In this document: positions 1 to 7,050 of the stretch, piece after piece
Numbering within the stretch: position 1 is the stretch's first letter
How the letters are laid out: each line of letters opens with the position of its first letter
DNA from: Sediminibacterium sp.
Lineage (GTDB): Bacteria; Bacteroidota; Bacteroidia; Chitinophagales; Chitinophagaceae
Assembly: GCA_023263235.1 (NCBI GenBank)
Contig: JALQXE010000182.1
Coordinates: 1 to 17,765 of the forward strand
Reading direction: 5' to 3'
Length of the DNA: 17,765 nt
Program-made: the position numbers and the translations under genes
The notes under the pieces: model-generated
The model's input: the letters and a program-made list of their open reading frames with translations, nothing else
The model's database searches: none
Told to the model about the DNA's origin: nothing

Positions 1-40
1 GCGGTGGCCTCGTCGGTGCCGAGCACCTCGTCGATGCCAT
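1..40. other. High-GC segment at the left end, probably foreign or chimeric
   Basis: I count 28 G or C in these 40 bases (70%), while everything to the right is AT-rich. Read on the minus strand in one frame it gives GIDEVLGTDEAT, with G or C at the third position of every codon. That is the codon use of a high-GC organism and unlike any gene in this window. From about position 41 the sequence changes abruptly to low-GC, in-frame thioesterase coding sequence. The likeliest explanation is a chimeric read or assembly join at the contig end. A true foreign insertion cannot be excluded because nothing lies to the left. Confidence 0.6.
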
Positions 41-493
41 AATCAAGCATGGGTGTTGAGTAAAATGCGAATTGAAATTAATCGTTTTCCAAAATGGAAG
101 GATAAAGTGACGGTAAAAACTTGGATTAATTCATTAGAAAATTCACGTTCAACTCGTTGCCTTGAACTTTATATTGGAGATGAAAAAATGGTAGGCTGCG
201 AAACTTTTTGGGCAGTATTTAACACCAACACTCGTAGACCAGAAAACTTGGCACTACCCTACGAGCATTTTGAAATTTACTCTGATATAAAGGCAGTTGA
301 AACAGGATTTTCTAAAATAAATATTGCTCAAGAATTTGACTTAATACAGCAGCGGGTTGTGCAATTATCGGATTTAGATATTGTAAATCATGCCAACAGT
401 GTAAAATATTTAGAATGGTGTTTGGATTGCATGGAACCAGAACTGCTTTTAAAATATTGGGGTATACATTATTGTATATTGTATTTGGAATAA
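41..493 (+). CDS. Acyl-ACP thioesterase fragment, lacking both ends
   Basis: This is an internal piece of a FatA/FatB-type acyl-ACP thioesterase, which releases fatty acids from acyl carrier protein in the cytoplasm. The frame stays open to the left: NQAWVLSKMRIEINRFPKW matches the family's W-V-L-(S/T)-(R/K)-x-R-I-E-I block, so the GTG at 53 and ATG at 65 are internal codons, not starts. The rest of the first hotdog domain follows, then the beginning of the second (SDLDIVNHANSVKYLEWCLD, where the family has S-D-L-D-x-N-x-H-x-N-N-x-K-Y-x-x-W). After about position 450 homology stops and the frame ends within 15 codons, so most of the second hotdog domain is missing. With roughly 150 codons against the usual 240-250, the piece is unlikely to be functional. 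The family is clear; the exact break points are not. Confidence 0.75.
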   Translation, partial: NQAWVLSKMRIEINRFPKWKDKVTVKTWINSLENSRSTRCLELYIGDEKMVGCETFWAVFNTNTRRPENLALPYEHFEIYSDIKAVETGFSKINIAQEFDLIQQRVVQLSDLDIVNHANSVKYLEWCLDCMEPELLLKYWGIHYCILYLE

Positions 494-819
494 TACCCGG
501 AGCCTTAGGAGTAAATTTATTTTTTTCTCAGGATAGCGTTTTCGGAGGGGTAAATATTACAGGACGTAGAATGGTTTACTCACTAATTTTTAAATTTATT
601 GAAAATTATATTGGCAACTGGTTTCTTGGTATAATATTTTTTTTATTTGGTTTTTGGATGACCAATCAGGCATTGTTAGTAATATTTGAGATGGACTATT
701 TTTATGAAAAAAATTATAAGCTGACAAAAAAAATAAAAATAATAAATGCATTTTTCTTTATAATAATCCTGTTTTTTATTACAGCCTTCAAGAATGAAAT
801 ATTTGAATTCATTTTTTAG
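415..819 (+). CDS. Membrane protein remnant or small membrane protein, fused after the thioesterase fragment
   Basis: An open frame, offset from the thioesterase frame, encodes three hydrophobic stretches at about residues 16-35, 69-91 and 109-125, with a basic loop (KLTKKIK) before the last. The first 14 or so residues are only the out-of-frame reading of the thioesterase, so the nominal ATG at 415 is probably not a real start. TTG codons at 457 and 472 or ATG at 571 are alternatives. The simplest reading is the 3' part of a membrane protein whose 5' end was lost at the same junction that truncates the thioesterase. I do not recognise the family. Confidence 0.4.
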   Translation: MVFGLHGTRTAFKILGYTLLYIVFGIIPGALGVNLFFSQDSVFGGVNITGRRMVYSLIFKFIENYIGNWFLGIIFFLFGFWMTNQALLVIFEMDYFYEKNYKLTKKIKIINAFFFIIILFFITAFKNEIFEFIF

Positions 820-1002
820 CCCATTTTTTAATTAGGTATTTTTTGAATCATAAAATAGGTCCACCATGATCTAGATACCTTTCTTATATGCTCATACACC
901 CGGTGAACATTGTTTATATACATAATTCGGGACTATCACATAGACTCTAGTCTAATACATGCAATAATTTTATTATATTACAATCGATTTTAGATTAAGT
1001 GT

Positions 1003-1773
1003 ATGAAAAATGCAATACGTATTTTATTTTTTATAGCTTTTTTTACTTCCTGTACAAAGGAAACGAACACTCAAGTATTAAAAACTGCTCAAAATAATAC
1101 AGTTTCTTTAGTACCAAGCATTAACAAAGGTTATATTATTAACCATACTTATTTTACTTTGTCTTATAGTGAAGCTAATCGTCAGGCCGAATGGGTTTTC
1201 TATCATTTAACGCCAGAATTTGTGAATGGCACACAAGTAAGAACCGATGATTTTAGATCAGATCCACTTGTGAAAAACAATCCAGTTAAATCTACCGATT
1301 ACACAGGAAGTGGATTTGATAGAGGTCATCTTTGCCCAGCAGCCGATATGACTTTAAATTATAATTCAATGAGCGAGACCTTTTTTATGTCTAATATGTC
1401 GCCACAAGCGCCTAGTTTTAATAGGGGTATTTGGAGCACATTAGAAGATAAGGTTCGCTTTTGGGCCCTTGAAAAAAATGGCGTGTATGTAGCTACTGGA
1501 CCTATTTTAAAAAATTCATGTGGCACTATAAATAATGGCACAATTACAGTTCCTTGTTCTTTTTATAAAATTATTTATAATGATACGGGTGCCGAAAAAA
1601 TAGCAATTGCATTTATTTTGAATAATCAGGGCAGTACGTCTAATTTAAAAAATTTTGTATGTAATATTGATCAAATTGAAACCTTAACTGGAATAGATTT
1701 TTTTAGTGAATTACCTGACGATATTGAAAACAAATTAGAATCTACTATTTACACTAGTAATTGGAGTTGGTAA
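1003..1773 (+). CDS. DNA/RNA non-specific endonuclease, lipoprotein
   Basis: A Serratia-nuclease/NucA-type beta-beta-alpha-metal endonuclease, which cuts single- and double-stranded DNA and RNA using one Mg ion. Residues 1-17 form a lipoprotein signal with Cys17 in FFTSC, so the mature enzyme is probably lipid-anchored in the periplasm or on the outer surface. The catalytic block DRGH lies at 106-109, with His109 as general base. Asn131 in MSNMSPQ is the expected metal ligand, and Asn140 and Glu148 sit 9 and 17 residues further on, the same spacing as Asn119 and Glu127 after Asn110 in Serratia nuclease. At 256 residues it has normal length. It is alone on its strand; roles in nucleic-acid scavenging or competition are possible, and no immunity gene of the NuiA type is recognisable beside it. 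Confidence 0.9.
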   Translation: MKNAIRILFFIAFFTSCTKETNTQVLKTAQNNTVSLVPSINKGYIINHTYFTLSYSEANRQAEWVFYHLTPEFVNGTQVRTDDFRSDPLVKNNPVKSTDYTGSGFDRGHLCPAADMTLNYNSMSETFFMSNMSPQAPSFNRGIWSTLEDKVRFWALEKNGVYVATGPILKNSCGTINNGTITVPCSFYKIIYNDTGAEKIAIAFILNNQGSTSNLKNFVCNIDQIETLTGIDFFSELPDDIENKLESTIYTSNWSW

Positions 1774-1785
1774 TTTAAATAGTTT

Positions 1786-1890
1786 CTAATAATTGAAATT
1801 AATCATCCATTCAACTCCATATTTATCTCTGAAGGATCCAAAGTAGCTGCCCCATGGACTGTAAGCAATTGGGAATTTCAATCGTTTCAA
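1786..1890 (-). pseudogene. VOC/PhnB-like (glyoxalase-fold) gene remnant, C-terminal end only
   Basis: The minus strand reads PIAYSPWGSYFGSFRDKYGV followed by EWMINFNY and a TAG stop at 1788-1786. This matches the strongly conserved C-terminal end of PhnB/3-demethylubiquinone-methyltransferase-like VOC proteins (W-G-x-Y-F-G-x-x-x-D-K-(F/Y)-G-x-x-W-M). Upstream the frame meets a TAA at 1899-1897, only 36 codons before the stop. Another frame over 1897-1871 reads KLFETIEIP, which fits the segment expected just before it, suggesting a frameshift or small deletion. No full gene is present, and the rest of the gap up to 2018 shows no homology I can recognise. I read this as a decayed gene in the 245-base space between two plus-strand genes. 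Confidence 0.65.
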
Positions 1891-2018
1891 ACAACTTTAT
1901 TCATTTGATCTCAACATAGCCGTTTAAATAATAATTCATTGCGAACAATTGTTATTACCCTCAATTGCAGTAAATTGTATCATTAAATTTCTAATTTTAA
2001 CCAATACAATTGTTTGCA

Positions 2019-2912
2019 ATGAAAATCAACAAGTTTTTTAAATCCTTATTATCTGCGATTGCAGTTTTTGCAGTTATACTATTTCCATTTACAAATAAAG
2101 CCAATGCACAAGATGCAGTCAAGCCTTTTGGCGGCCTTGCTTTATATACTGTACGTGATGCCATGGTAAAAGATGCGCGCGCGACTTTAGAAAAAGTAGC
2201 TCAAGCTGGGTATGTAAATGTAGAATCTGCTGGGTACAACAATGGCAAATTTTATAACTTATCACCAGCTGATTTTAAAGCATTATTAAAAGAAATGAAT
2301 TTAACACCCATTTCTGCACATCAGGGTTCTGTTACTTTTGATAATGTAGATCAGCAAATAGCTGATTTAAAAGAAGCTGGCTTTAAATATTTTGTAGTTC
2401 CAGTTCCTCCAATGGGTACTTTTGGATTTGATCCTGCAACAAAGAAAATGGGCATGAAAGGGGGAGCAAAAGCACTCGCTGCAACCTTAAACACATTAGG
2501 TCAAAAATGTAAGGATGCAGGTTTAGAATTATTATACCATAACCATGATTTTGAATTTAATAAGGATGACGAAGGAAATGTAGTTCTTGACTATCTATTA
2601 GAAAACTGTGATAAGAGCATTGTTAACTTTCAAATGGATTTATATTGGGTAACAAAAGCGGGAAAAGATCCTTTAGAATATTTTGAGCGTTATCCAGGTC
2701 GTTTTAAAATTTGGCATGTAAAAGATATGGATGAACAAGGACGATTTGCACCAGTGGGTAATGGTAAAATTGATTTTAAGCGTATTTTGGCTAAGAAGAA
2801 AAAATCAGGCATGAAATACTATTACGTTGAGCAAGATGCTTGCTTTAATGAAACACCATTAGAAGCAATTGTGATTAGCCATAAAGGGTTAGCTAATTTT
2901 GGATTTAAATAA
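2019..2912 (+). CDS. Exported sugar isomerase/epimerase-like TIM barrel (AP endonuclease 2 family)
   Basis: A xylose-isomerase-like TIM-barrel protein of the type annotated sugar phosphate isomerase/epimerase. I start it at ATG 2019 (297 residues), because this gives a clean Sec signal peptide: basic start, hydrophobic core at about 9-24, likely cleavage ANA-QDA after residue 30. The in-frame TTG at 2010 only adds three residues. Family landmarks are Glu69 in NVESAGY, HNHDFEF at 174-180, Asp207 in FQMDLYW, His233 and Asp236 in IWHVKD, and Glu271 in YYVEQD; these are the likely divalent-metal and substrate residues. Sugar phosphates are not expected in the periplasm, so an isomerase or hydratase/lyase acting on a free or oxidised (keto) sugar is more plausible. 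It is monocistronic, ending at a strong terminator, but its family commonly partners the Gfo/Idh/MocA enzymes found 3 kb away. Fold sure; reaction inferred. Confidence 0.85.
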   Translation: MKINKFFKSLLSAIAVFAVILFPFTNKANAQDAVKPFGGLALYTVRDAMVKDARATLEKVAQAGYVNVESAGYNNGKFYNLSPADFKALLKEMNLTPISAHQGSVTFDNVDQQIADLKEAGFKYFVVPVPPMGTFGFDPATKKMGMKGGAKALAATLNTLGQKCKDAGLELLYHNHDFEFNKDDEGNVVLDYLLENCDKSIVNFQMDLYWVTKAGKDPLEYFERYPGRFKIWHVKDMDEQGRFAPVGNGKIDFKRILAKKKKSGMKYYYVEQDACFNETPLEAIVISHKGLANFGFK

Positions 2913-2934
2913 ATTTAAATCCTTTATAATAATC

Positions 2935-2963
2935 AAAGGCCTCCCATTTGTGAGGCCTTTTTT
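2935..2963 (+). terminator. Intrinsic terminator after the TIM-barrel gene
   Basis: A perfect 9-base-pair stem, AAAGGCCTC at 2935-2943 and GAGGCCTTT at 2952-2960, with an 8-base loop. The 3' arm runs directly into six T (2958-2963). It lies 22 bases after the stop at 2912 and before the start at 2991, so it should isolate the beta-lactamase gene from the upstream transcript. Confidence 0.88.
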
Positions 2964-2990
2964 GTAGCAAAATATTTATATATTTATTCA

Positions 2991-3749
2991 ATGAAAAAAT
3001 GCGTTCAATATTTTATTGTAGGGTTATTAATGTTATTCAATTATCAGGTTCAATCACAAAATGTAAATGTTTATCAACCAAAATTAGTATTGAATACAAA
3101 GGATTTGGTGGTTACACAAATTTCCCAAAATGCTTTTACGCATATTTCGTATTTACAAACTAATGATTTTGGGAATGTACCCTGTAACGGACTTATTGTA
3201 AAAAGTGGCAATGAGGTGGTTATTTATGATACGCCTACAAATGATTCAAGTGCACTGGCTTTAATTAAATGGGTAAATACTATTTTGCATTGTAAAATCG
3301 TAGCCATTATTCCTACTCATTTTCACAATGATTGTTTAGGTGGGTTAAAAGCATTTCATGACAACAATATTCCGTCTTATGCTAATAATGCAACTTTAGA
3401 ATTGGCTAAATTAACAAATGTAATAGTACCTCAAAATGGTTTTAATAAAATCCTTGAATTAAAAATTGGCAACACAATTACTGTAGCTAAATTTTTAGGT
3501 GAGGGGCATACCAAAGACAACGTAGTGGGTTATTTTCCTAGTGAAAATGTACTTTTTGGAGGTTGCTTAATTAAGGAGATGAATGCAACCAAAGGATATT
3601 TAGGGGATGCCAATACAGCAGCCTGGTCCAATACCGTAAAACTTGTCAAAAAGGAATTTCCAAATGTAAAAATGGTTGTTCCCGGCCATGGCGAAATTGG
3701 CAACGGACAGTTATTAGATTATACCATCCAATTATTTAAAAAAAAATAG
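2991..3749 (+). CDS. Subclass B1 metallo-beta-lactamase
   Basis: A secreted zinc hydrolase of the B1 beta-lactamase subclass, the group of BlaB, IND and CcrA, which open the beta-lactam ring, usually including carbapenems, in the periplasm. The Sec signal covers about residues 1-22, with a probable cut before Gln23. All six B1 zinc ligands are present: HFHND gives His110, His112 and Asp114; His173 in GEGHTKDN; Cys192 in FGGCLIKE; His233 in VPGHGE. The Cys ligand, and Lys195 three residues after it where B1 enzymes bind the substrate carboxylate, separate this from B2, B3 and from glyoxalase II-like relatives. At 252 residues the length is typical. It has its own transcription unit, bounded upstream by a terminator, and no regulator or mobile element adjoins it, so it looks intrinsic to the chromosome. 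Activity and spectrum are not readable from sequence. Confidence 0.92.
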   Translation: MKKCVQYFIVGLLMLFNYQVQSQNVNVYQPKLVLNTKDLVVTQISQNAFTHISYLQTNDFGNVPCNGLIVKSGNEVVIYDTPTNDSSALALIKWVNTILHCKIVAIIPTHFHNDCLGGLKAFHDNNIPSYANNATLELAKLTNVIVPQNGFNKILELKIGNTITVAKFLGEGHTKDNVVGYFPSENVLFGGCLIKEMNATKGYLGDANTAAWSNTVKLVKKEFPNVKMVVPGHGEIGNGQLLDYTIQLFKKK

Positions 3750-3771
3750 GTTAGGTTGTTATTTCTGTGCT

Positions 3772-4626
3772 TTATTTGGCAATGCCGCATACTAAAATCA
3801 AAGAAGCAGTTTCGGATTCATCAATAACTACGGTTACATGATCACCAATTTCTAATTCTAATTTTGTAATTGCACTTTTAGAATTTTTAATTATTGTTTT
3901 AGCAGTAATTTTTATGAATTCATCTTTTCCTTTTTTCCCTTTAATATTTATTCCATTTTCATTTAGGCTTACAATTACTCCAGTACCTCCGGTGCCGTTA
4001 CATAAATCACAGCAATCGCCGTTGGAGGCGACTTTATTTTGTATTTGAGGCAAAGCCTCTCTTTCAATACTAGGCGTAATGCCAAAAGGCAGTTTCAATA
4101 TTTTCTTATAAGAGAGTGTTAGCAATAAAATGAGCACCCCTAAAATTCCAGTGAGCGCTACACTTAATATAGATTGATTTTTTTTCGAAAAATTTGAAAA
4201 TATTTTGAACTTCCAAAAACCAATAATTACGCCCAATGCATTTAAGATAACATCATCTATATCAAAAATGCCAATATGTAAAATTGCTTGAGTGATTTCA
4301 ATGATGAATCCAGTGGATATTGCAATTAATATTATTTTTTTCCAATTGATCTTAGTAAAAATAAATGGCAGTAAAAATCCTAAAGGAACTAGTGCGATAA
4401 TGTTTCCTATGATATTAATGAACGCAATTGTAAAACCATTATATCCTTTTAAATAGTATAGAATTGTTTTAAAAGGTATTAAGTTGGCTGCACCTTCCTG
4501 TGTGCCACCAAAATTAAATCTCATTTGACCTACTTGAACCATAGCCAAATCCTTTAATACCAACACTTTTACAAGTATAAATAAATACGTTAAAAGCAAT
4601 AATATAGAAATAATATTTTTTTTCAT
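3772..4626 (-). CDS. VanZ-like membrane protein with C-terminal DUF5666-like domain
   Basis: Residues 1-145 are a VanZ-like domain with the usual landmarks: NLIPF at 48-52, the NIIGNIIALVPLGFLLP segment at 71-87, Glu110 and Gln113, and FDIDDVILNALG at 121-132. Hydrophobic helices lie near 4-27, 64-90, 98-116, 124-139 and 152-172. Basic loops at 91-97 and 140-151 put the N-terminus inside and everything after residue 172 in the periplasm. That tail holds a Cys-rich stretch, DCCDLCNGTGGTG (Cys205, 206, 209), then about 65 residues patterned like the DUF5666 small beta domain (TAKTIIK...KLELEIGDHVTVV). VanZ itself is tied to teicoplanin resistance in enterococci, but most homologues have no known role. 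It follows the AHSA1-like gene by 23 bases on the same strand, probably one transcript. The DUF5666 resemblance is a pattern match by eye. Confidence 0.8.
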   Translation of the reverse strand: MKKNIISILLLLTYLFILVKVLVLKDLAMVQVGQMRFNFGGTQEGAANLIPFKTILYYLKGYNGFTIAFINIIGNIIALVPLGFLLPFIFTKINWKKIILIAISTGFIIEITQAILHIGIFDIDDVILNALGVIIGFWKFKIFSNFSKKNQSILSVALTGILGVLILLLTLSYKKILKLPFGITPSIEREALPQIQNKVASNGDCCDLCNGTGGTGVIVSLNENGINIKGKKGKDEFIKITAKTIIKNSKSAITKLELEIGDHVTVVIDESETASLILVCGIAK

Positions 4627-4649
4627 TAAATGACTATGTGGTAAAGATG

Positions 4650-5057
4650 CTATTTTTCGGTATAGGCTTTAAAATTATCCAATATCATTTGCCAACCCAT
4701 TTGTTGCATTTCAATTGGATTGGTTTGCTCTGGCTCAAATTGTTCAATAACACCTGTCCCGCCTTCAAATGCTTCAAAGTGCACAAACATTTTTCTGCCA
4801 TCTCCTAAAATAATTTCAATATTTTTTCCCGGTTCAATTTTTTCGTAAGTACCCCAAAAATCAAATTCCATAGAATTGTCTTTGGCTGCCATTGTATAGT
4901 GAAATTCACCACCAACTTGTAAATTATTTATTGCTTTAGGACAATGCCATTCCGGACTAGCAAAATTCCAATTGCATACATGTTGTTCTTTAGTCCAGCA
5001 TTCCCAAGTTTTATTGACAGTAGCATGAATTGTAGCTTTTACAGTAATGAGATTCAT
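4650..5057 (-). CDS. SRPBCC/AHSA1-like (START-fold) protein
   Basis: A small cytoplasmic protein of 135 residues from the activator-of-Hsp90-ATPase-homologue-1-like branch of the SRPBCC superfamily, with a hydrophobic-cavity helix-grip fold. Family signatures run the whole length: an ITVKATIHATVNKTWECWT opening, NWNFASPEWHCPKA, VGGEFHYTMAAKD, FDFWGTYEKIEP, and the closing GWQMILDNFKAYTEK. Nothing is missing and the length is normal. These proteins are thought to bind small hydrophobic ligands; the natural ligand here is unknown. It lies upstream of the VanZ-like gene with a 23-base gap and is separated from the lipoprotein gene behind it by a terminator, so these two genes probably form a two-gene unit. 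Confidence 0.88.
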   Translation of the reverse strand: MNLITVKATIHATVNKTWECWTKEQHVCNWNFASPEWHCPKAINNLQVGGEFHYTMAAKDNSMEFDFWGTYEKIEPGKNIEIILGDGRKMFVHFEAFEGGTGVIEQFEPEQTNPIEMQQMGWQMILDNFKAYTEK

Positions 5058-5101
5058 CTTGTTAATATTTAGTTTGAAAGTAAAGAAAATTCCTTAAATA
5101 G

Positions 5102-5131
5102 AAAGAGGCAACTCTGTTGAATTGCCTCTTT
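5102..5131 (-). terminator. Intrinsic terminator after the lipoprotein gene
   Basis: A perfect 10-base-pair stem (AAAGAGGCAA at 5102-5111, TTGCCTCTTT at 5122-5131) with a 10-base loop. On the minus strand the second arm ends in TTT and continues CTATTT. It lies 34 bases beyond the stop of the minus-strand gene that ends at 5166 and before the start at 5057. There is no plus-strand gene upstream, so the minus strand is the sensible direction. Confidence 0.8.
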
Positions 5132-5165
5132 TTATTAGCTAGCGCTAAAATATTGTCAACTACTT

Positions 5166-5588
5166 TTACTTTTGAGTTGCAGCATCAGCCATACGCTTAA
5201 TATGCTTGGAAATTTCTCCAATATAAGTCATGTCTGTTGAACAATCTTTATTTGCTTGCATATCACTAGATAAAGTTTGCGCCTTTTGAATATAGTCAGT
5301 ATAATCTTTTAAGTATGCAGTATTTGTTGGGTCCTTTTTATATTTTTGAATGATATCGATATACTCATCAACAAATTTTCCATAATCTTCTGCTATTTTA
5401 GCGCAATTAGAACTACCACCAGAAGTTTTTGTTTCACTTGTACTGTTTGTAGATTCAGTTTTAGTGCCACTTGCACTATCTGAGGCATTCGTATCTGCCT
5501 TTTTGTTACCACAGCTTTGAAGTGATACTGTTGCCAAGCTTAATGACAAGATTAATAATAATCCGAATGATTTTTTAAGTGTTTTCAT
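5166..5588 (-). CDS. Hypothetical lipoprotein with Ser/Thr-rich linker
   Basis: Residues 1-26 form a lipoprotein signal peptide with lipobox LQSC and Cys26 as the lipidation site. Residues 30-60 are low-complexity, rich in Ser, Thr, Gly and Lys, likely a flexible spacer that extends the domain away from the membrane. The remaining 80 residues are mostly helical and contain two Cys (in SNCAKI and KDCSTD) that could form a disulfide across a helical bundle. The pattern resembles the small DUF6591-type lipoproteins of Bacteroidota, but I am not certain of that assignment. It stands alone, diverging from the oxidoreductase cluster and followed by its own terminator. No enzymatic motif is visible; function unknown. 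Confidence 0.8.
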   Translation of the reverse strand: MKTLKKSFGLLLILSLSLATVSLQSCGNKKADTNASDSASGTKTESTNSTSETKTSGGSSNCAKIAEDYGKFVDEYIDIIQKYKKDPTNTAYLKDYTDYIQKAQTLSSDMQANKDCSTDMTYIGEISKHIKRMADAATQK

Positions 5589-5608
5589 TTGTTTATTTTT
5601 TAGTTAAT

Positions 5609-5616
5609 CAAATATA
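5609..5616 (-). promoter_or_regulatory. Possible -7 promoter box for the lipoprotein gene
   Basis: The minus strand reads TATATTTG, a full match to the Bacteroidota -7 consensus TAnnTTTG, 20 bases before the ATG at 5588. It implies a very short leader. No TTTG (-33 box) is found at the expected 19-21 base distance, so the call rests on one element in AT-rich sequence. Confidence 0.3.
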
Positions 5617-5717
5617 AGATTTATATTTATATAGATAAATTATTTTATATAACAAATGAGCCATGTTAAACCGGATATTCAAGTAGGTTTAAATTTAGCA
5701 TACCAAAAAATAATACG

Positions 5718-7028
5718 ATGAACCAACGCAGAAATTTTATCAAACAAATGTCATTTGTATCTGCTGCATTTATGGCAAAACCTGTTTTTGCAAGCAGTAG
5801 CATTTTTACTTCCGATATCATTCGCGTTGCTACTATTGGTGTAAATGGTATGGGTTGGTCAAACACCATGTCGGCCATTAAGGTTAAAAATGTGGAAGTA
5901 GTGGCACTTTGCGACATTGACGCATCTGTTCTTAAAAAGCGTAAAGAAGAATTATTGGTTGCACAACCCAATGTAAAAAATATTGACACCTATGGCGACT
6001 ATCGTAAAATTTTAGATCGAAAAGATATTGACGTGGTTATTGTGGGCACCCCCGATCATTGGCACGCATTACAAATGATTGAAGCTTGCGCTGCAGGTAA
6101 ACATGTTTATGTAGAAAAACCAGCAGGTAATTCCATTGGTGAATGTGATGCAATGATTAAGGCAAAAAACAGATACAATCGTATTGTACAGGTAGGTCAA
6201 TGGCAAAGAAGTGAACAACATTTTAAAGATGCTTTGGATTTTGTTCACTCAGGACAACTGGGAAACATAAGAACCACCAAGGTTTGGTGTTATCAAGGCT
6301 GGATGCGACCGCAACCAGTAGTTGCCGATAGTATTCCCCCAGATTATATAGATTATAAATCATGGTTAGGACCTGCGCCTACAAGAACTTTTAATACAAG
6401 TCGTTTTCATTTCCATTTTAGATGGTTTTGGGATTATGCAGGGGGCTTAATGACGGACTGGGGCGTGCATTTATTGGATTATGCAATTTTAGGAATGAAA
6501 GCAGCTAACCCAATTTCAGTAAGCGCTCTAGGAGGCAAATTTGCTTATCCTGAACTAGCCGAAGAAACCCCTGATACTTTAACTGCTTTGTACGAGTTTG
6601 ATAAATTTAATTTAGTGTGGGACTCTGCGATGGGAATTGACAATGGATCTTATAACCGTAATCATGGAATTGCATTCATTGGAAATAATGGGACTTTAAT
6701 TTTAGATAGACAAGGTTGGGAAGTTATTGAAGAAAGTCAAGCCAAAAATAAAGTAGTGGTCCCTTATGCTAAAGTACAAGACAGTGGAGTGGATTTGCAT
6801 TGGGAAAATTTTATTGCAGCCATTAGAAACAACAATCCATCTTCATTGCATTGTTCTATTGAAGACGGAGCACATATAGCAACTGTTGCACAGATGGGGA
6901 ATATCGCATATAGATCCGGTAAAAAAATTAGTTGGAACGAGCAAGCTAAAAGTTTTACAGACTCATCCATTCAAGCAGAATATTTTATGAAGCAATATCA
7001 CAATGGGTATAAATTACCTTCGCTTTAA
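5718..7028 (+). CDS. Gfo/Idh/MocA-family oxidoreductase with Tat-type signal (first of three)
   Basis: An NAD(P)-dependent sugar oxidoreductase, probably periplasmic. The N-terminus QRRNFIKQMSF, with Arg4-Arg5, fits the twin-arginine pattern RRxFIK, followed by a short hydrophobic stretch ending near Ala25. The Rossmann domain opens with VATIGVNGMG (G41-x-N-G-x-G46). TPDHWH (111-116) and EKP (133-135, with the family's catalytic Lys134) follow. The substrate domain carries MTDWGVHLLDY, giving Asp247, His251 and Asp254 in the classic D-x-G-x-H-x-x-D arrangement. The C-terminal part with GYKLP matches the long exported members; 436 residues is normal. It begins the five-gene cluster, 22 bases before the next gene, and diverges from the lipoprotein gene across 129 bases that should hold its promoter; TAGGTTTA at 5684-5691 is the nearest -7-like box. 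Typical chemistry is oxidation or reduction at a sugar C3 or C1/C2; substrate unknown. Confidence 0.92.
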   Translation: MNQRRNFIKQMSFVSAAFMAKPVFASSSIFTSDIIRVATIGVNGMGWSNTMSAIKVKNVEVVALCDIDASVLKKRKEELLVAQPNVKNIDTYGDYRKILDRKDIDVVIVGTPDHWHALQMIEACAAGKHVYVEKPAGNSIGECDAMIKAKNRYNRIVQVGQWQRSEQHFKDALDFVHSGQLGNIRTTKVWCYQGWMRPQPVVADSIPPDYIDYKSWLGPAPTRTFNTSRFHFHFRWFWDYAGGLMTDWGVHLLDYAILGMKAANPISVSALGGKFAYPELAEETPDTLTALYEFDKFNLVWDSAMGIDNGSYNRNHGIAFIGNNGTLILDRQGWEVIEESQAKNKVVVPYAKVQDSGVDLHWENFIAAIRNNNPSSLHCSIEDGAHIATVAQMGNIAYRSGKKISWNEQAKSFTDSSIQAEYFMKQYHNGYKLPSL

Positions 7029-7050
7029 ACCGTCTTAATTAACCATTACT

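Noticed and set aside
941..954. Inverted repeat TAGACT-CT-AGTCTA upstream of the nuclease gene
   Set aside because: Six-base arms with a 2-base centre, no neighbouring promoter element and no T-run; too weak to call an operator or terminator.
1944..1953. Palindrome AACAATTGTT, with ACAATTGT again at 2006-2013, before the TIM-barrel gene
   Set aside because: Short AT-rich matches; two copies might be an operator pair, but spacing and conservation cannot be judged here.
3772..5057. Minus-strand block beside the beta-lactamase as an antibiotic-resistance cassette with VanZ
   Set aside because: VanZ-like proteins are common outside resistance loci, the genes are convergent with the beta-lactamase, and there are no mobile-element signatures.
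5666..5989. Open frame of 107 codons on the minus strand overlapping the start of the first oxidoreductase gene
   Set aside because: It is antisense to the conserved Rossmann domain and has no recognisable features; the plus-strand gene explains the region.
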